NCBI GenBank assembly: GCA_017744285.1
Contig: JAGIBP010000020.1
Span: 7,743 to 69,727, forward strand
Length of the DNA stretch: 61,985 nucleotides
Direction: 5' to 3'
From: Variovorax sp.
Lineage (GTDB): Bacteria; Pseudomonadota; Gammaproteobacteria; Burkholderiales; Burkholderiaceae_C
Shown here piece after piece: positions 10,731 to 18,410 of this stretch. Position 1 is the stretch's first letter; each line of letters opens with the position of its first letter. Position numbers and translations under genes: made by a program. The notes beneath the pieces are model-generated. The model was not told the origin of the DNA and made no database searches. It saw only the letters and a program-made list of their open reading frames with translations.

Positions 10731-11917
10731 TGTTCCTCAAGCTCTACCGCAAGCACCTCTACGTCCGCATCTGGCTGGCGGTGGTGGCGGGCGTGTTCAT
10801 CCTCACGCTCACGGCCAACTGGATCGTGCGCGAGGCCGCAGAGTACGAGCGCGAGCGGCTCGCGCCGGTGCCGCGCAACGTCGTGGTGCTGGACGACAAG
10901 AACAAGGTCGTCGGCGGCGGGACCGCGACGCGCGTGCCGGGCCAGGGGCTGGAGTTCGACGTCGACCTGGGCGACGGGCGCAACGTCACGCTGCGGGTCG
11001 GCCCGCGGCCCCAGAGCCCCGGCGGCGGTCCCGGCATGGCGCCCTGGCGCTCGCCGTTCGGCCTGGGCTGGATGGTGGCGCTGATCGGCGTGGCGGTCGC
11101 GCTGGGCGTCTACCCGATCGTGCGCCGCCTGACCAAGCGGCTCGAGGAACTGCAGCGAGGCGTGCAGCGCTGGGGCGAGGGCGACCTCTCGATGCGCGTC
11201 GCACAGGACGGGCAGGACGAGGTCGCGGACCTGTCCAAGCGCTTCAATTCGGCCGCCGCGCGCATCGAGGAACTCGTGCGCTCGCACAAGTCGCTGCTGG
11301 CCAACGCCTCGCACGAGTTGCGCTCGCCGCTCACCCGTATCCGCATGGGCCTGGAGCTGATGGGCGAGCGCCCGAGCCAGGCCGCGCGCGAGGAGATCTC
11401 GCGCAACATCGCCGAGCTCGACCAGCTCATCGACGAGATCCTGCTGGCCAGCCGCCTCGATGCGAAGGAGGCCGACATGGGGACCGTCGAGACGGTCGAC
11501 CTCACCGGCCTGGCCGCCGAGGAATGCGCGCGCGTGGACGCCGAGCTCGACGTGACCGAAGGCACCCGCAGCGAGGCGCTGACCGTGCGCGGCGTGCCGC
11601 GCCTGCTGCGCCGCGCGATCCGCAACCTGCTGGAGAACGCGCGCCGCTACGGCGCGGGCGACACCACCGTGGAACTCGCGAGCCGCGGAAACGCGGCCGA
11701 GATCCGCGTCAGCGACCGCGGGCCCGGCGTGCCGGCCGCGCTGCGCGAGCGCATCTTCGAGCCCTTCTACCGCCTGCCCGGCGCCAGCGAACGCAACGGC
11801 GGCGTGGGCCTCGGCCTCGCGCTGGTCAAGTCGATCACCGAGCGCCACGGCGGCAGCGTCCGCTGCGAGGACCGCCCGGGCGGCGGCGCGAGCTTCGTCA
11901 TCACGCTGCCGCACTGA
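10730..11917 (+). CDS. Two-component sensor histidine kinase
   Basis: Inner-membrane kinase partner of the preceding regulator, 395 residues. One membrane segment (about 12-33), a short periplasmic domain of ~75 residues, a second membrane segment (about 111-131), a HAMP linker and the H-box with His195 (ANASHELRSPLTR). The ATP-binding domain has the N-box (RNLLENARRYG), the G1 box SDRGPGVP, FEPFYRLPG and GVGLGLALVKSI. The periplasmic sensor is small and Gly/Pro-rich near PQSPGGGPG, so it may sense envelope state or metal rather than a bulky ligand (inference). It ends a few bases before a 102 bp hairpin repeat. Confidence 0.93.
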   Translation: MFLKLYRKHLYVRIWLAVVAGVFILTLTANWIVREAAEYERERLAPVPRNVVVLDDKNKVVGGGTATRVPGQGLEFDVDLGDGRNVTLRVGPRPQSPGGGPGMAPWRSPFGLGWMVALIGVAVALGVYPIVRRLTKRLEELQRGVQRWGEGDLSMRVAQDGQDEVADLSKRFNSAAARIEELVRSHKSLLANASHELRSPLTRIRMGLELMGERPSQAAREEISRNIAELDQLIDEILLASRLDAKEADMGTVETVDLTGLAAEECARVDAELDVTEGTRSEALTVRGVPRLLRRAIRNLLENARRYGAGDTTVELASRGNAAEIRVSDRGPGVPAALRERIFEPFYRLPGASERNGGVGLGLALVKSITERHGGSVRCEDRPGGGASFVITLPH

Positions 11918-11921
11918 ACTG

Positions 11922-12023
11922 GAAACACCCCCCATGCCGCTTCGCGGCTCCCCCCTCTCTCGACTTCGTCGGGAGGGGGGCGCACCCGGCGGCCCGGCCA
12001 AGCCGGTTCCGCGGGTGCCCTGG
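11922..12023 (+). repeat. 102 bp GC-rich hairpin repeat, copy A
   Basis: Begins 4 bp after the kinase stop codon. It is 99/102 identical to the reverse complement of 33568-33669. It contains GCCGC-TTC-GCGGC, then a long stem CCCCCCTC...GAGGGGGG with an inner CGAC-TTC-GTCG hairpin, then GGCGGCCCGG...CCGG. In both copies the element starts just after a stop codon and in the orientation of that gene. A role as terminator or 3' end stabiliser is inferred. Confidence 0.85.
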
Positions 12024-12135
12024 GCTGGGTTGCGCCGGTTTCATGCGTCGCGAGTGACGCGGGCGGCTCCATCGAAAACTACCCCGAGGCCTTCGTGCCG
12101 ACGGTGTGAGCAAGCCGGAACGAGATAATCCCCTG

Positions 12136-13401
12136 ATGAGATCGAACATCGTCCGCCCCGCTGCCATGTTCTGGGGCCTCACGGTGTTCATGCCTGTCGG
12201 CGTCACCTACCTGTCGGCCTTCCTGCTGCTCGTCGCGCTCCTCGTGGCCGGCGGGTGGCGCGAGCGCGCGGTGCGGCTGCGCGGCAACCCGATGTGGTGG
12301 CCCGTGATGATCTACATCGCATGGACGCTGGTCGTGCTGGCCTTCGAGCCGCACTACCCGCAGACCGCGTCGAACCTGGTGCATGGACTGCGCATCGCAC
12401 TCACGGTGCTGATGGCGCTCGCGCTCACGCGCGACGAGGCTGTCTGGGCGCTGCGCGGCTTCTGGTTCATCGGGCTGGTCAACATGGTGATGATCGCGCT
12501 GTATTACTCGGTCGGCTTCCCGCTGCTGGAGCCCTGGCGCGGCGTGCTGACGCTCGTGGGCAACAAGTCGATCAGCAACGCGCTGCTGTTCACCATCATG
12601 GGCGCGACGGCCGTGGTGGCCGGCCTGCACGCGCTCGCGCAGCGCCGGCTGTGGCAGGCGGCCGCCGCCTTCGCCCTGCCGCTGGCGGTGGTCGCGATCA
12701 TCACGCTCGTGCTGCCCTCGCGCACCTCGCTGCTGGCGCTGCTGATCGCGATCGCGGCGGCCTGCGTGCACCAGTGGCGCAGGCAGCTCAAGGTGCTGGC
12801 GGTGGCGATGGTGGTGGTCGGCGCGGTGGTCGCCGCGGGCCTGCTGAACTCGCCCGCCGTGCAGCAGAAGTTCGAGCTCGGCATCCAGGAGATCGAGGCC
12901 GCGCAAGCTGGCGCCGTGTCCGAGGGCAGCTGGGTGGTGCGCTACTACATGTACCGCGACACCGCGCGCATGATCATCGACCGGCCGCTCGGTGGCTGGG
13001 GGATCGGCGGATGGACCGAGCAATGGCACCTGCGCGGCCCGAAGCTGCTCGCGGACTACAACATGCCGCACAACGACTTCCTCTGGATGGGCTCGCAGGC
13101 CGGCGTGATCGGCTCGGTGAGCCTGCTGGCGATCATCCTCACGGCGGTCTGGCTGGCCTGGCGCCGGGACGACCTCCCGGGGCGCCGCGCCTTCGTGGCG
13201 ACGCTGGTCCTGCTGATCGCCACGAGCGTGAACTCCGCGCTTCGCGATGCGCAGATCGGGCTCGCGATTCTTTGGGTGTCGATGGTCTATCTTCGGCTCG
13301 CGCAGGTGCCGGGCGACGCCTGGCAGGCGCTGGTGCCGCGCCGCGACGCGGCGAACGCCGCCGCACCCGCCGTGCCGGCGACCGCGCAGCCTCAGGCCTG
13401 A
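12136..13401 (+). CDS. O-antigen ligase/polymerase-family membrane protein
   Basis: Polytopic inner-membrane protein of ~421 residues with about ten hydrophobic segments and a large periplasmic loop between two of them. The loop contains VVRYYMYRDTARMII, RPLGGWGIGG and NMPHNDFLWMGSQAG, the Arg/Gly/Pro-His-Asn pattern of the Wzy_C/WaaL superfamily that joins or polymerises undecaprenyl-linked glycans. The C-terminus is Ala/Pro-rich. An upstream GTG at 12106 is in frame; I prefer the ATG because it directly precedes the first membrane segment. No other polysaccharide genes are adjacent, so ligase versus polymerase cannot be decided. Its 3' end overlaps the convergent gene by 10 bp. Confidence 0.8.
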   Translation: MRSNIVRPAAMFWGLTVFMPVGVTYLSAFLLLVALLVAGGWRERAVRLRGNPMWWPVMIYIAWTLVVLAFEPHYPQTASNLVHGLRIALTVLMALALTRDEAVWALRGFWFIGLVNMVMIALYYSVGFPLLEPWRGVLTLVGNKSISNALLFTIMGATAVVAGLHALAQRRLWQAAAAFALPLAVVAIITLVLPSRTSLLALLIAIAAACVHQWRRQLKVLAVAMVVVGAVVAAGLLNSPAVQQKFELGIQEIEAAQAGAVSEGSWVVRYYMYRDTARMIIDRPLGGWGIGGWTEQWHLRGPKLLADYNMPHNDFLWMGSQAGVIGSVSLLAIILTAVWLAWRRDDLPGRRAFVATLVLLIATSVNSALRDAQIGLAILWVSMVYLRLAQVPGDAWQALVPRRDAANAAAPAVPATAQPQA

Positions 13402-14018
13402 AGCCGCGCGAAGTCCTTCACCGCGAGGATGAGCGCGCCGCCCTGGAGCAGGTCGACGACGGTGTCGCGGTCCTTGTACGAGAAGACCATGCACCCTTCG
13501 CTCAGGCCCGCGCTGCCGCGCTCCATGACGTTGCGCGGCTCCATGTACCAGTGCGCGTGCACGACGATGAGGCGCCTGTAGGCGTTGCTGTTCGTCGGCG
13601 AGAGCCCGTGCAGGCGCATCGACAGCCCGTGCCCGACCTGCTCGCTGATGTAGGTGTCGCCCGTGCGGTACAGGCCGAGGCTGCTCGCCTCGCTGCCCTC
13701 GACGTTCGAGAACACCTCGGCATAGCCGTCATCGGGATCGTTCGCGGAGCCGCTGCCGTGCGCCACGAGAAAGCTCTGCACGACCTGGGCACTCGCGCGT
13801 TCGACCACATGGAAGCGCGGCTGCGCCGAGTGCCGCGAGAAATCGAGCACCGCCGTGTACGGATGGTCGGACGGCTGCGCCAGCAGCGCGGCCATGGCGG
13901 TCTTGACCAGCGCCTCCGCGTCGTCCTGGGCGTGCGCCTGCCTGTGCGCGCACGCGGCGAGCATCGAAAGCGCGGCGGCCGGCGCCAGGAGCACGGTGCG
14001 GCGCTTCATCCGCCGCAT
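13392..14018 (-). CDS. YkuD-type murein L,D-transpeptidase-like lipoprotein
   Basis: Predicted lipoprotein of about 208 residues. The N-terminus MRRMKRRTVLLAPAAALSML leads into a lipobox-like LAAC; an ATG at 14009 is an alternative start. The catalytic core resembles the second YkuD family: an HGSGSANDPDDG block, a His-containing segment VHAHWYMEP and the Ser/Cys segment GLSEGCMVF, where the Cys would be the nucleophile. Such enzymes cross-link peptidoglycan or attach proteins to it (family knowledge). It follows the ilvE group after a 78-93 bp gap, depending on the start chosen, and may be its last member. Confidence 0.78.
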   Translation of the reverse strand: MRRMKRRTVLLAPAAALSMLAACAHRQAHAQDDAEALVKTAMAALLAQPSDHPYTAVLDFSRHSAQPRFHVVERASAQVVQSFLVAHGSGSANDPDDGYAEVFSNVEGSEASSLGLYRTGDTYISEQVGHGLSMRLHGLSPTNSNAYRRLIVVHAHWYMEPRNVMERGSAGLSEGCMVFSYKDRDTVVDLLQGGALILAVKDFARLQA

Positions 14019-14111
14019 GCCCCATCCAACCGCTGGAGGCACGTCGAATCCACGCCGCGATCCTAGGGACGCGGGCGGGGGTGTCAATCCGCCGTTCGTC
14101 AGAGGATCGTG

Positions 14112-14540
14112 TCAGCGCTCGTAGCCCACGAACGGTCCGAAGAAGACCGAATCGTTCGCGAGGCCGGCGGCCAGCTCGTCCGCCGCGGGGAATTCATCGA
14201 CGAACTCGGGCCAGCACTGCACCACGTGATGGGTCCATTCGGCCAGCTCGATGCGCGTGACCGGGCCCTGCGTGGCCAGGAACTCGAAGCCGCGCGCCGT
14301 GAGCCGGGTGACGGCCAGCGCCGTGGCCGCATCGGGGTCCGCGGCCGTGACGTAGGCCGAGACGTAGGCGCCGGCCAGGCCCGAGGACATCGTGGTGTTG
14401 GAGCCGCGCCCGACCTTGACGTTGACGAGGAACAGGCCGCGCGCCGGCGGCGCCGCGGTGCGGCGGCGGGCCTTGTTGAAGAGGCCGAAGAGCGGGATCG
14501 CCCGGGTGGAGCCTCCACCCGCGGCGCGAAGGAGACCCAT
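14112..14540 (-). CDS. Hypothetical protein
   Basis: A 142-residue protein I do not recognise. It starts 5 bp after the stop of the zinc-finger gene upstream, so coupling with ilvE and the zinc-finger protein is likely. The N-terminal ~35 residues are basic and Gly/Ala/Arg-rich (FGLFNKARRRTAAPPARG). The remainder looks like a compact alpha/beta domain with blocks FLVNVKVGRGSNTT, AYVTAADPDAATALAVTRL and a Trp/Glu-rich EWTHHVVQCWPEF. No signal peptide or membrane segment. The true start could be at the internal GLFLVNV region if the basic leader is not translated. Confidence 0.6.
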   Translation of the reverse strand: MGLLRAAGGGSTRAIPLFGLFNKARRRTAAPPARGLFLVNVKVGRGSNTTMSSGLAGAYVSAYVTAADPDAATALAVTRLTARGFEFLATQGPVTRIELAEWTHHVVQCWPEFVDEFPAADELAAGLANDSVFFGPFVGYER

Positions 14541-14545
14541 GGACG

Positions 14546-14758
14546 TCAGTGGTGGCTGCCTGCCACCTCACCCGCCTTGAGGCGGTAGACCGTGCCGCAG
14601 TACGGGCACTTCGCCTCGCCGAGGCGCGCGACGTCGAGGTAGACCTTCGGGTGCGCGCTCCACAGCGGCATGTCGGCCTTGGGATTCGGGCAGAACACGC
14701 CGCCCTGGTGGTTCAGGTCCTTGGCGAGGAGTTCGATGACGGCTTTGGGAGACGACAT
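14546..14758 (-). CDS. Small zinc-finger (zf-CHCC) domain protein
   Basis: A 70-residue protein with the CHCC zinc-finger pattern: GGVFCPNPKADMPLW, a HPKVYLD segment and the C-terminal pair CPYCGTVYRL. The domain is related to the NDUFS6/complex I zinc-finger family; bacterial stand-alone copies have no firmly established role. It starts 6 bp after the ilvE stop and is followed 5 bp later by the hypothetical gene. The ilvE plus zf-CHCC pairing is common in Comamonadaceae as far as I know, but I cannot confirm that here. Confidence 0.85.
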   Translation of the reverse strand: MSSPKAVIELLAKDLNHQGGVFCPNPKADMPLWSAHPKVYLDVARLGEAKCPYCGTVYRLKAGEVAGSHH

Positions 14759-14764
14759 TTGTTC

Positions 14765-15703
14765 TTAAACCTTCGCGAGCCAGTGCGCGTACTTGGGATT
14801 GCGTCCGTTCACGATCTCGAAGAACGCGTTCTGGATCTTCTCGGTGACGGGGCCGCGCGAGCCGCGGCCGATCTCGATGCGGTCGAGTTCGCGGATCGGC
14901 GTGACCTCGGCGGCGGTGCCGGTGAAGAAGGCTTCATCGGCGATGTAGACCTCGTCGCGCGTGATGCGCTTCTGCACGACCTCGATGCCGAGGTCCTTGC
15001 AGATGTGCAGGATGGTGTTGCGCGTGATGCCGTTGAGCGCGCCGGCGGACAGGTCGGGCGTGTACACCACGCCGCCCTTGACGATGAACACGTTCTCGCC
15101 CGCGCCTTCGGAGACGAAGCCGGCCGAGTCGAGCAGCAGGGCCTCGTCGTAGCCGTCGTCCGTGGCCTCGGTGTTGGCGAGGATCGAGTTGCTGTAGTTG
15201 CTCACGGCCTTGGCCTGCGTCATGGTGATGTTGACGTGGTGGCGGGTGAAGCTCGACGTCTTCACGCGGATGCCGCGCTTGAGGCCTTCCTCGCCGAGGT
15301 AGGCGCCCCACGACCAGGCGGCGACCATGGTGTGGATGCGGTTGCCCTTGGGGCTCACGCCGAGCTTCTCGGAGCCGATCCAGACCAGCGGGCGGATGTA
15401 GCAGCTGTCGAGCTTGTTCTCGCGCACCACCTGCTTCTGCGCCTCGTTGACCTGCTCCTGCGAGAACGGGATCTTCATGCGCAGGATCTTGGCGCTGTTG
15501 AACAGGCGCTCGGTGTGCTCCTGCAGGCGGAAGATCGCGGTGCCGCTGGCCGTGTTGTAGGCGCGCACGCCCTCGAAAGCGCCGCAGCCGTAGTGCAGCG
15601 TGTGGGTCAGCACGTGGATCTTGGCTTCGCGCCAGTCGACGAGATCGCCGTCGATCCAGATCTTGCCGTCGCGGTCGTCGAGGGAGGGGGGCAGCGCGCT
15701 CAT
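14765..15703 (-). CDS. ilvE: Branched-chain amino acid aminotransferase
   Basis: PLP-dependent class IV aminotransferase for the last step of Val, Leu and Ile synthesis. The 312-residue protein has HTLHYGCGAFEGVRAY near the N-terminus, the PLP Lys165 in TMTQAKAVSNYSNS, SEGAGENVFIV and the TGTAAEVTPI motif. An AAGGAC Shine-Dalgarno sits 8 bp before the ATG at 15703; a longer frame upstream lacks one. It is divergent from rdgC and heads the group ilvE, zf-CHCC and hypothetical protein. Confidence 0.96.
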   Translation of the reverse strand: MSALPPSLDDRDGKIWIDGDLVDWREAKIHVLTHTLHYGCGAFEGVRAYNTASGTAIFRLQEHTERLFNSAKILRMKIPFSQEQVNEAQKQVVRENKLDSCYIRPLVWIGSEKLGVSPKGNRIHTMVAAWSWGAYLGEEGLKRGIRVKTSSFTRHHVNITMTQAKAVSNYSNSILANTEATDDGYDEALLLDSAGFVSEGAGENVFIVKGGVVYTPDLSAGALNGITRNTILHICKDLGIEVVQKRITRDEVYIADEAFFTGTAAEVTPIRELDRIEIGRGSRGPVTEKIQNAFFEIVNGRNPKYAHWLAKV

Positions 15704-15819
15704 GTTCTTTGTCCTTCGGGGGAGGGGATGTCGCAAAAGCTGACGATTTTACGGCGGCGGACTTTTCCCACGCACCGACAATGCTCGGCTTTGCCAATCA
15801 GCCAGAGAAAAGGGTTCAA

Positions 15820-16797
15820 GTGTCCGTTTTCAAGAACGTCATCGTCTACCGCATCGAAACCACCTGGTCGCAGGCGCTCGACCAGGTCGAGCAGAGCCTC
15901 GACAGCCAGCGCTTCGTGCCCTGCGCGCCGTCGCAGGAGAAGTCGGTCGGCTGGATCGAGCCGCGCGGCGAAGCGAATGGCCCGCTGGTCGAATCGGTCG
16001 GCGGGCAGTGGCTGCTCGAATTCATGATCGAGAGCAAGACACTGCCGGCCTCGGTGGTGCGCCGCAAGGTCGACGAACGCGCCGCGCAGATCGAGGCCAC
16101 CACCGGCCGCAAGCCCGGCAAGAAGGAAAAGAAGGAGCTCAAGGAAGACGTCACGCACGAGCTGCTGCCGCTGGCCTTCACCCGGCACGCGCGCGTCGCG
16201 GTGTGGATCGACCGCGAGGCGCACCGGCTGGTCGTGAACGCCAGCAACGCGCAGCGCGCCGACGAGGTGGTGACGAGCCTCGTGAAGGCGCTCGACGGCT
16301 TCGCGGTGAGCCTGGTCAACACGCAGGTCGAACCGGCCGCCGCCATGTCGGAGTGGCTCTCCAGCCAGGAGCCGCCGGCCGGCTTCACGATCGACCGCGA
16401 ATGCGAGCTCAAGGCCAGCGACGAGTCGAAGTCGGTGGTGCGCTACGCGAAGCACCCGCTGGACATCGACGAGGTCCGCCAGCACATCGCCAACGGCAAG
16501 CGGCCCACGCGGCTGGCGATGACCTGGGACGACCGCGTGTCCTTCGAGCTGACCGAAGGCCTGCAGCTGCGCAAGATCGTGTTCCTCGAAGGCACGCTCG
16601 ACGACGCGCCGGGCTCGGGCAAGGACGACAACTTCGATGCCGACGCGGCGATCGCGACCGGCGAGCTCGGCCAGCTGGTGCCCGAGCTGCTCGATGCGCT
16701 CGGCGGCGAGATGCAGCTGGGCGCGGCGCCCGCCCCTGCGGCACCCGCCACGGTGCCGGCCGAGGCGGCGATGGCGGACGACTCCCCGCCCTTCTGA
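15820..16797 (+). CDS. rdgC: Recombination-associated protein RdgC
   Basis: Ring-shaped dimer that binds double-stranded DNA nonspecifically and limits RecA action at replication forks. The GTG start gives VSVFKNVIVYRIETTW, the typical RdgC opening, with AAGGG upstream. An in-frame ATG at 15781 would add 13 residues that are not family-like. Further family features are the QEKSVGWIEPRGE block, FMIESKTLPASVVRRKV, the basic GRKPGKKEKKELKEDV and LTEGLQLRKIVFLEG. The C-terminal ~25 residues are Ala/Pro-rich. At 325 residues it is slightly longer than the E. coli protein. Confidence 0.95.
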   Translation: MSVFKNVIVYRIETTWSQALDQVEQSLDSQRFVPCAPSQEKSVGWIEPRGEANGPLVESVGGQWLLEFMIESKTLPASVVRRKVDERAAQIEATTGRKPGKKEKKELKEDVTHELLPLAFTRHARVAVWIDREAHRLVVNASNAQRADEVVTSLVKALDGFAVSLVNTQVEPAAAMSEWLSSQEPPAGFTIDRECELKASDESKSVVRYAKHPLDIDEVRQHIANGKRPTRLAMTWDDRVSFELTEGLQLRKIVFLEGTLDDAPGSGKDDNFDADAAIATGELGQLVPELLDALGGEMQLGAAPAPAAPATVPAEAAMADDSPPF

Positions 16798-16822
16798 AGC
16801 GAAGGCGCGCTCAGGCGCTCAC

Positions 16823-17302
16823 TCAGACGGGCGGGCGCAGCGCGTCCGTCGCGCCGGGCTTGACGGCATCGGCGGCGGAGGTGTCGGGCAATGCCGCGGC
16901 GTCTTCTTCCGTCGTCTCGGGGCGCACCAGGGTCCACTCGGTGAGCTTGCCATTGACGAAGGTGGCGTCGACGAAGGAGCCGCCCGCGTCGGTCCAGCGG
17001 AACAGCTCGGGCTGCGTGTCCTTGGGCGAGCGCAGCTCGCCGATGGCGCGCGTGAGGGCCACCACGTGCAGCAGGCTCGACTTCGGCTTGAGCTTGGCGT
17101 TGAGCATCACGGCGCTCGCCACGCTGCCGATGGGCCGGTCGGCCGCGCGCTTGAGCACCTGGATCGCGCGGTTGAAATGAAGGAGCACGAACATGACCAT
17201 CGCGCCCGCGACGAGCGCCACCCCTGCCCAGCCGTAGCTGCGCCAGGCCCCCGCGATCAATACGATGCCGACGAGGGGCACCAGGACTTTGCCGAAATTC
17301 AT
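16823..17302 (-). CDS. Hypothetical membrane protein
   Basis: A 159-residue protein with two hydrophobic segments at the N-terminus (about 7-20 and 25-43) followed by a cytoplasmic domain. That domain contains KSSLLHVVALTRAIGELRSP and DAGGSFVDATFVNGKLTEWTLVRP, then an acidic, Ala/Pro-rich tail. I do not recognise the family. It converges with rdgC (25 bp between stops) and lies 55 bp downstream of the IclR gene on the same strand; cotranscription is possible but not shown. Confidence 0.7.
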   Translation of the reverse strand: MNFGKVLVPLVGIVLIAGAWRSYGWAGVALVAGAMVMFVLLHFNRAIQVLKRAADRPIGSVASAVMLNAKLKPKSSLLHVVALTRAIGELRSPKDTQPELFRWTDAGGSFVDATFVNGKLTEWTLVRPETTEEDAAALPDTSAADAVKPGATDALRPPV

Positions 17303-17357
17303 GGGGCCGATTGTCGCGCCCCCGAAGAGGCCCCCCGGATTCCGGGCCTTGGGCCGC

Positions 17358-18242
17358 TCACTCGAGCTCGTTCAGCAGCGCGTGCGCCCGCCGCCCGAGC
17401 TGCCAGCGCTCGTACGCGTCGCTGCTGAGCTGGGCCGACAGTTCGGCCGCGCAGGACTGCAGCACCTCGATCTGCCGCTTGCGCGGCGGATTCGGGATGT
17501 TCTGGATCGAGCCCACGATCGACAACGCCCCGGCCAGCACGTCGCCGTTGCGGAAGATCGGCACCGCGACCGTGTTCACGCCCAGCATCACCTCGTTGTC
17601 GCAGACCTCGTAGAACTGCGCCCGGATCAGGCGCAGCCGCTGGCGGATCGTGTCGGGGTCGGTCATCGATTGCGGCGTCTCGGGCTCCAGGTGGCTGGCC
17701 AGCAGCTCTTCCTGCAGCGCCGGGGGAGAGAACGCCAGCGTCAGCCGGCCGAGCGCCGAGCAGTGCGGCAACGGCCGGTTGCCTGGCTTCACGCTGATGC
17801 AGATCCGCGCGTAGATGTTGTCCATGGTGGCGATGACCATCGGCCGGCCATTGATCGGCACCGCCAGCACGCAGGTTTCCTTCAGCTCGTCGCGCACCTG
17901 CAAGAGGTAGGGCTCGGCGCGGCTGCGCAGGTCGAACTGCGTGCCGGCAGCCTCCCCGAGCTGGAACACGCGCCAGCCGAGCCGATAGCGCTCGGTCGCC
18001 AGGTCCTGCTCGATGAGGCCCATCTCGCGCAGCGTCGACAGGTGCCGGTGCACGCGGGGCTTGGTCTCGCCCAGCGCGTCGGCCAGTTCGGTCACGCCCA
18101 TGGCGCGCTGCCCGAGCGCCAGCTCGTCGAGGATGCGCACCGCCACCTTGACCGCTTCGACGGAGTTGATTTTCTTGTCACCCGCCGCAGGGGCGGCTTC
18201 GGAGGCTGAAGAGCTTTGCATGGACCGCGGATTCTGCGTCAT
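17358..18242 (-). CDS. IclR-family transcriptional regulator
   Basis: A 294-residue regulator, divergent from the ABC transporter operon and probably controlling it. The N-terminal tail is Ser/Ala-rich, then a winged helix (SVEAVKVAVRILDELAL, VTELADALGETKPRVHRHLSTL) and the C-terminal effector domain with LFSP-like LTLAFSPP and VNTVAVPIFRNGDVLAGALSIVG. An AAAGG sequence precedes the ATG. Three inverted repeats lie between its start and the divergent SBP gene (18255-18266, 18271-18289 and 18343-18357). The effector is presumably the pathway substrate or an intermediate (inference). Confidence 0.93.
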   Translation of the reverse strand: MTQNPRSMQSSSASEAAPAAGDKKINSVEAVKVAVRILDELALGQRAMGVTELADALGETKPRVHRHLSTLREMGLIEQDLATERYRLGWRVFQLGEAAGTQFDLRSRAEPYLLQVRDELKETCVLAVPINGRPMVIATMDNIYARICISVKPGNRPLPHCSALGRLTLAFSPPALQEELLASHLEPETPQSMTDPDTIRQRLRLIRAQFYEVCDNEVMLGVNTVAVPIFRNGDVLAGALSIVGSIQNIPNPPRKRQIEVLQSCAAELSAQLSSDAYERWQLGRRAHALLNELE

Positions 18243-18270
18243 CCCTTGCCTTTCGGTGGTTTCACCAAAG

Positions 18271-18289
18271 TGGTGCGCGCTTCGCACCA
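18271..18289. promoter_or_regulatory. Inverted-repeat candidate operator near IclR start
   Basis: TGGTGCG, five bases, then CGCACCA: a perfect 7-5-7 inverted repeat 29 bp upstream of the IclR start. A second, shorter inverted repeat (GGTG, GTTT, CACC) at 18255-18266 shares the GGTG/CACC half-site. The position fits autoregulation by the IclR protein; this is inference. Confidence 0.45.
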
Positions 18290-18342
18290 ATAAAGATACT
18301 TGATATCGCTCAGCGTTACGAAAGTCCGCTTGATATTTTATG

Positions 18343-18357
18343 CGATATCCAATATCG
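18343..18357. promoter_or_regulatory. Inverted repeat and repeated motif upstream of the ABC operon
   Basis: CGATAT, CCA, ATATCG is a perfect 6-3-6 inverted repeat about 54 bp before the SBP start codon. Its right arm begins a block (ATATCG, then TCAGGCGTAACAAAG) that resembles an earlier block at 18303-18324 (ATATCG, then CTCAGCGTTACGAAAG), an imperfect direct repeat 49 bp apart. A regulator site for the divergent promoters is plausible. Confidence 0.4.
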
Positions 18358-18410
18358 TCAGGCGTAACAAAGCAGACACCTTTGTTCTTCCACAACTCAA
18401 GGACCCTCTC

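Noticed and set aside
11922..12023. The 102 bp repeat as an insertion sequence remnant
   Set aside because: No transposase fragment, terminal inverted repeats or target-site duplication can be seen; it is small and made of hairpins.
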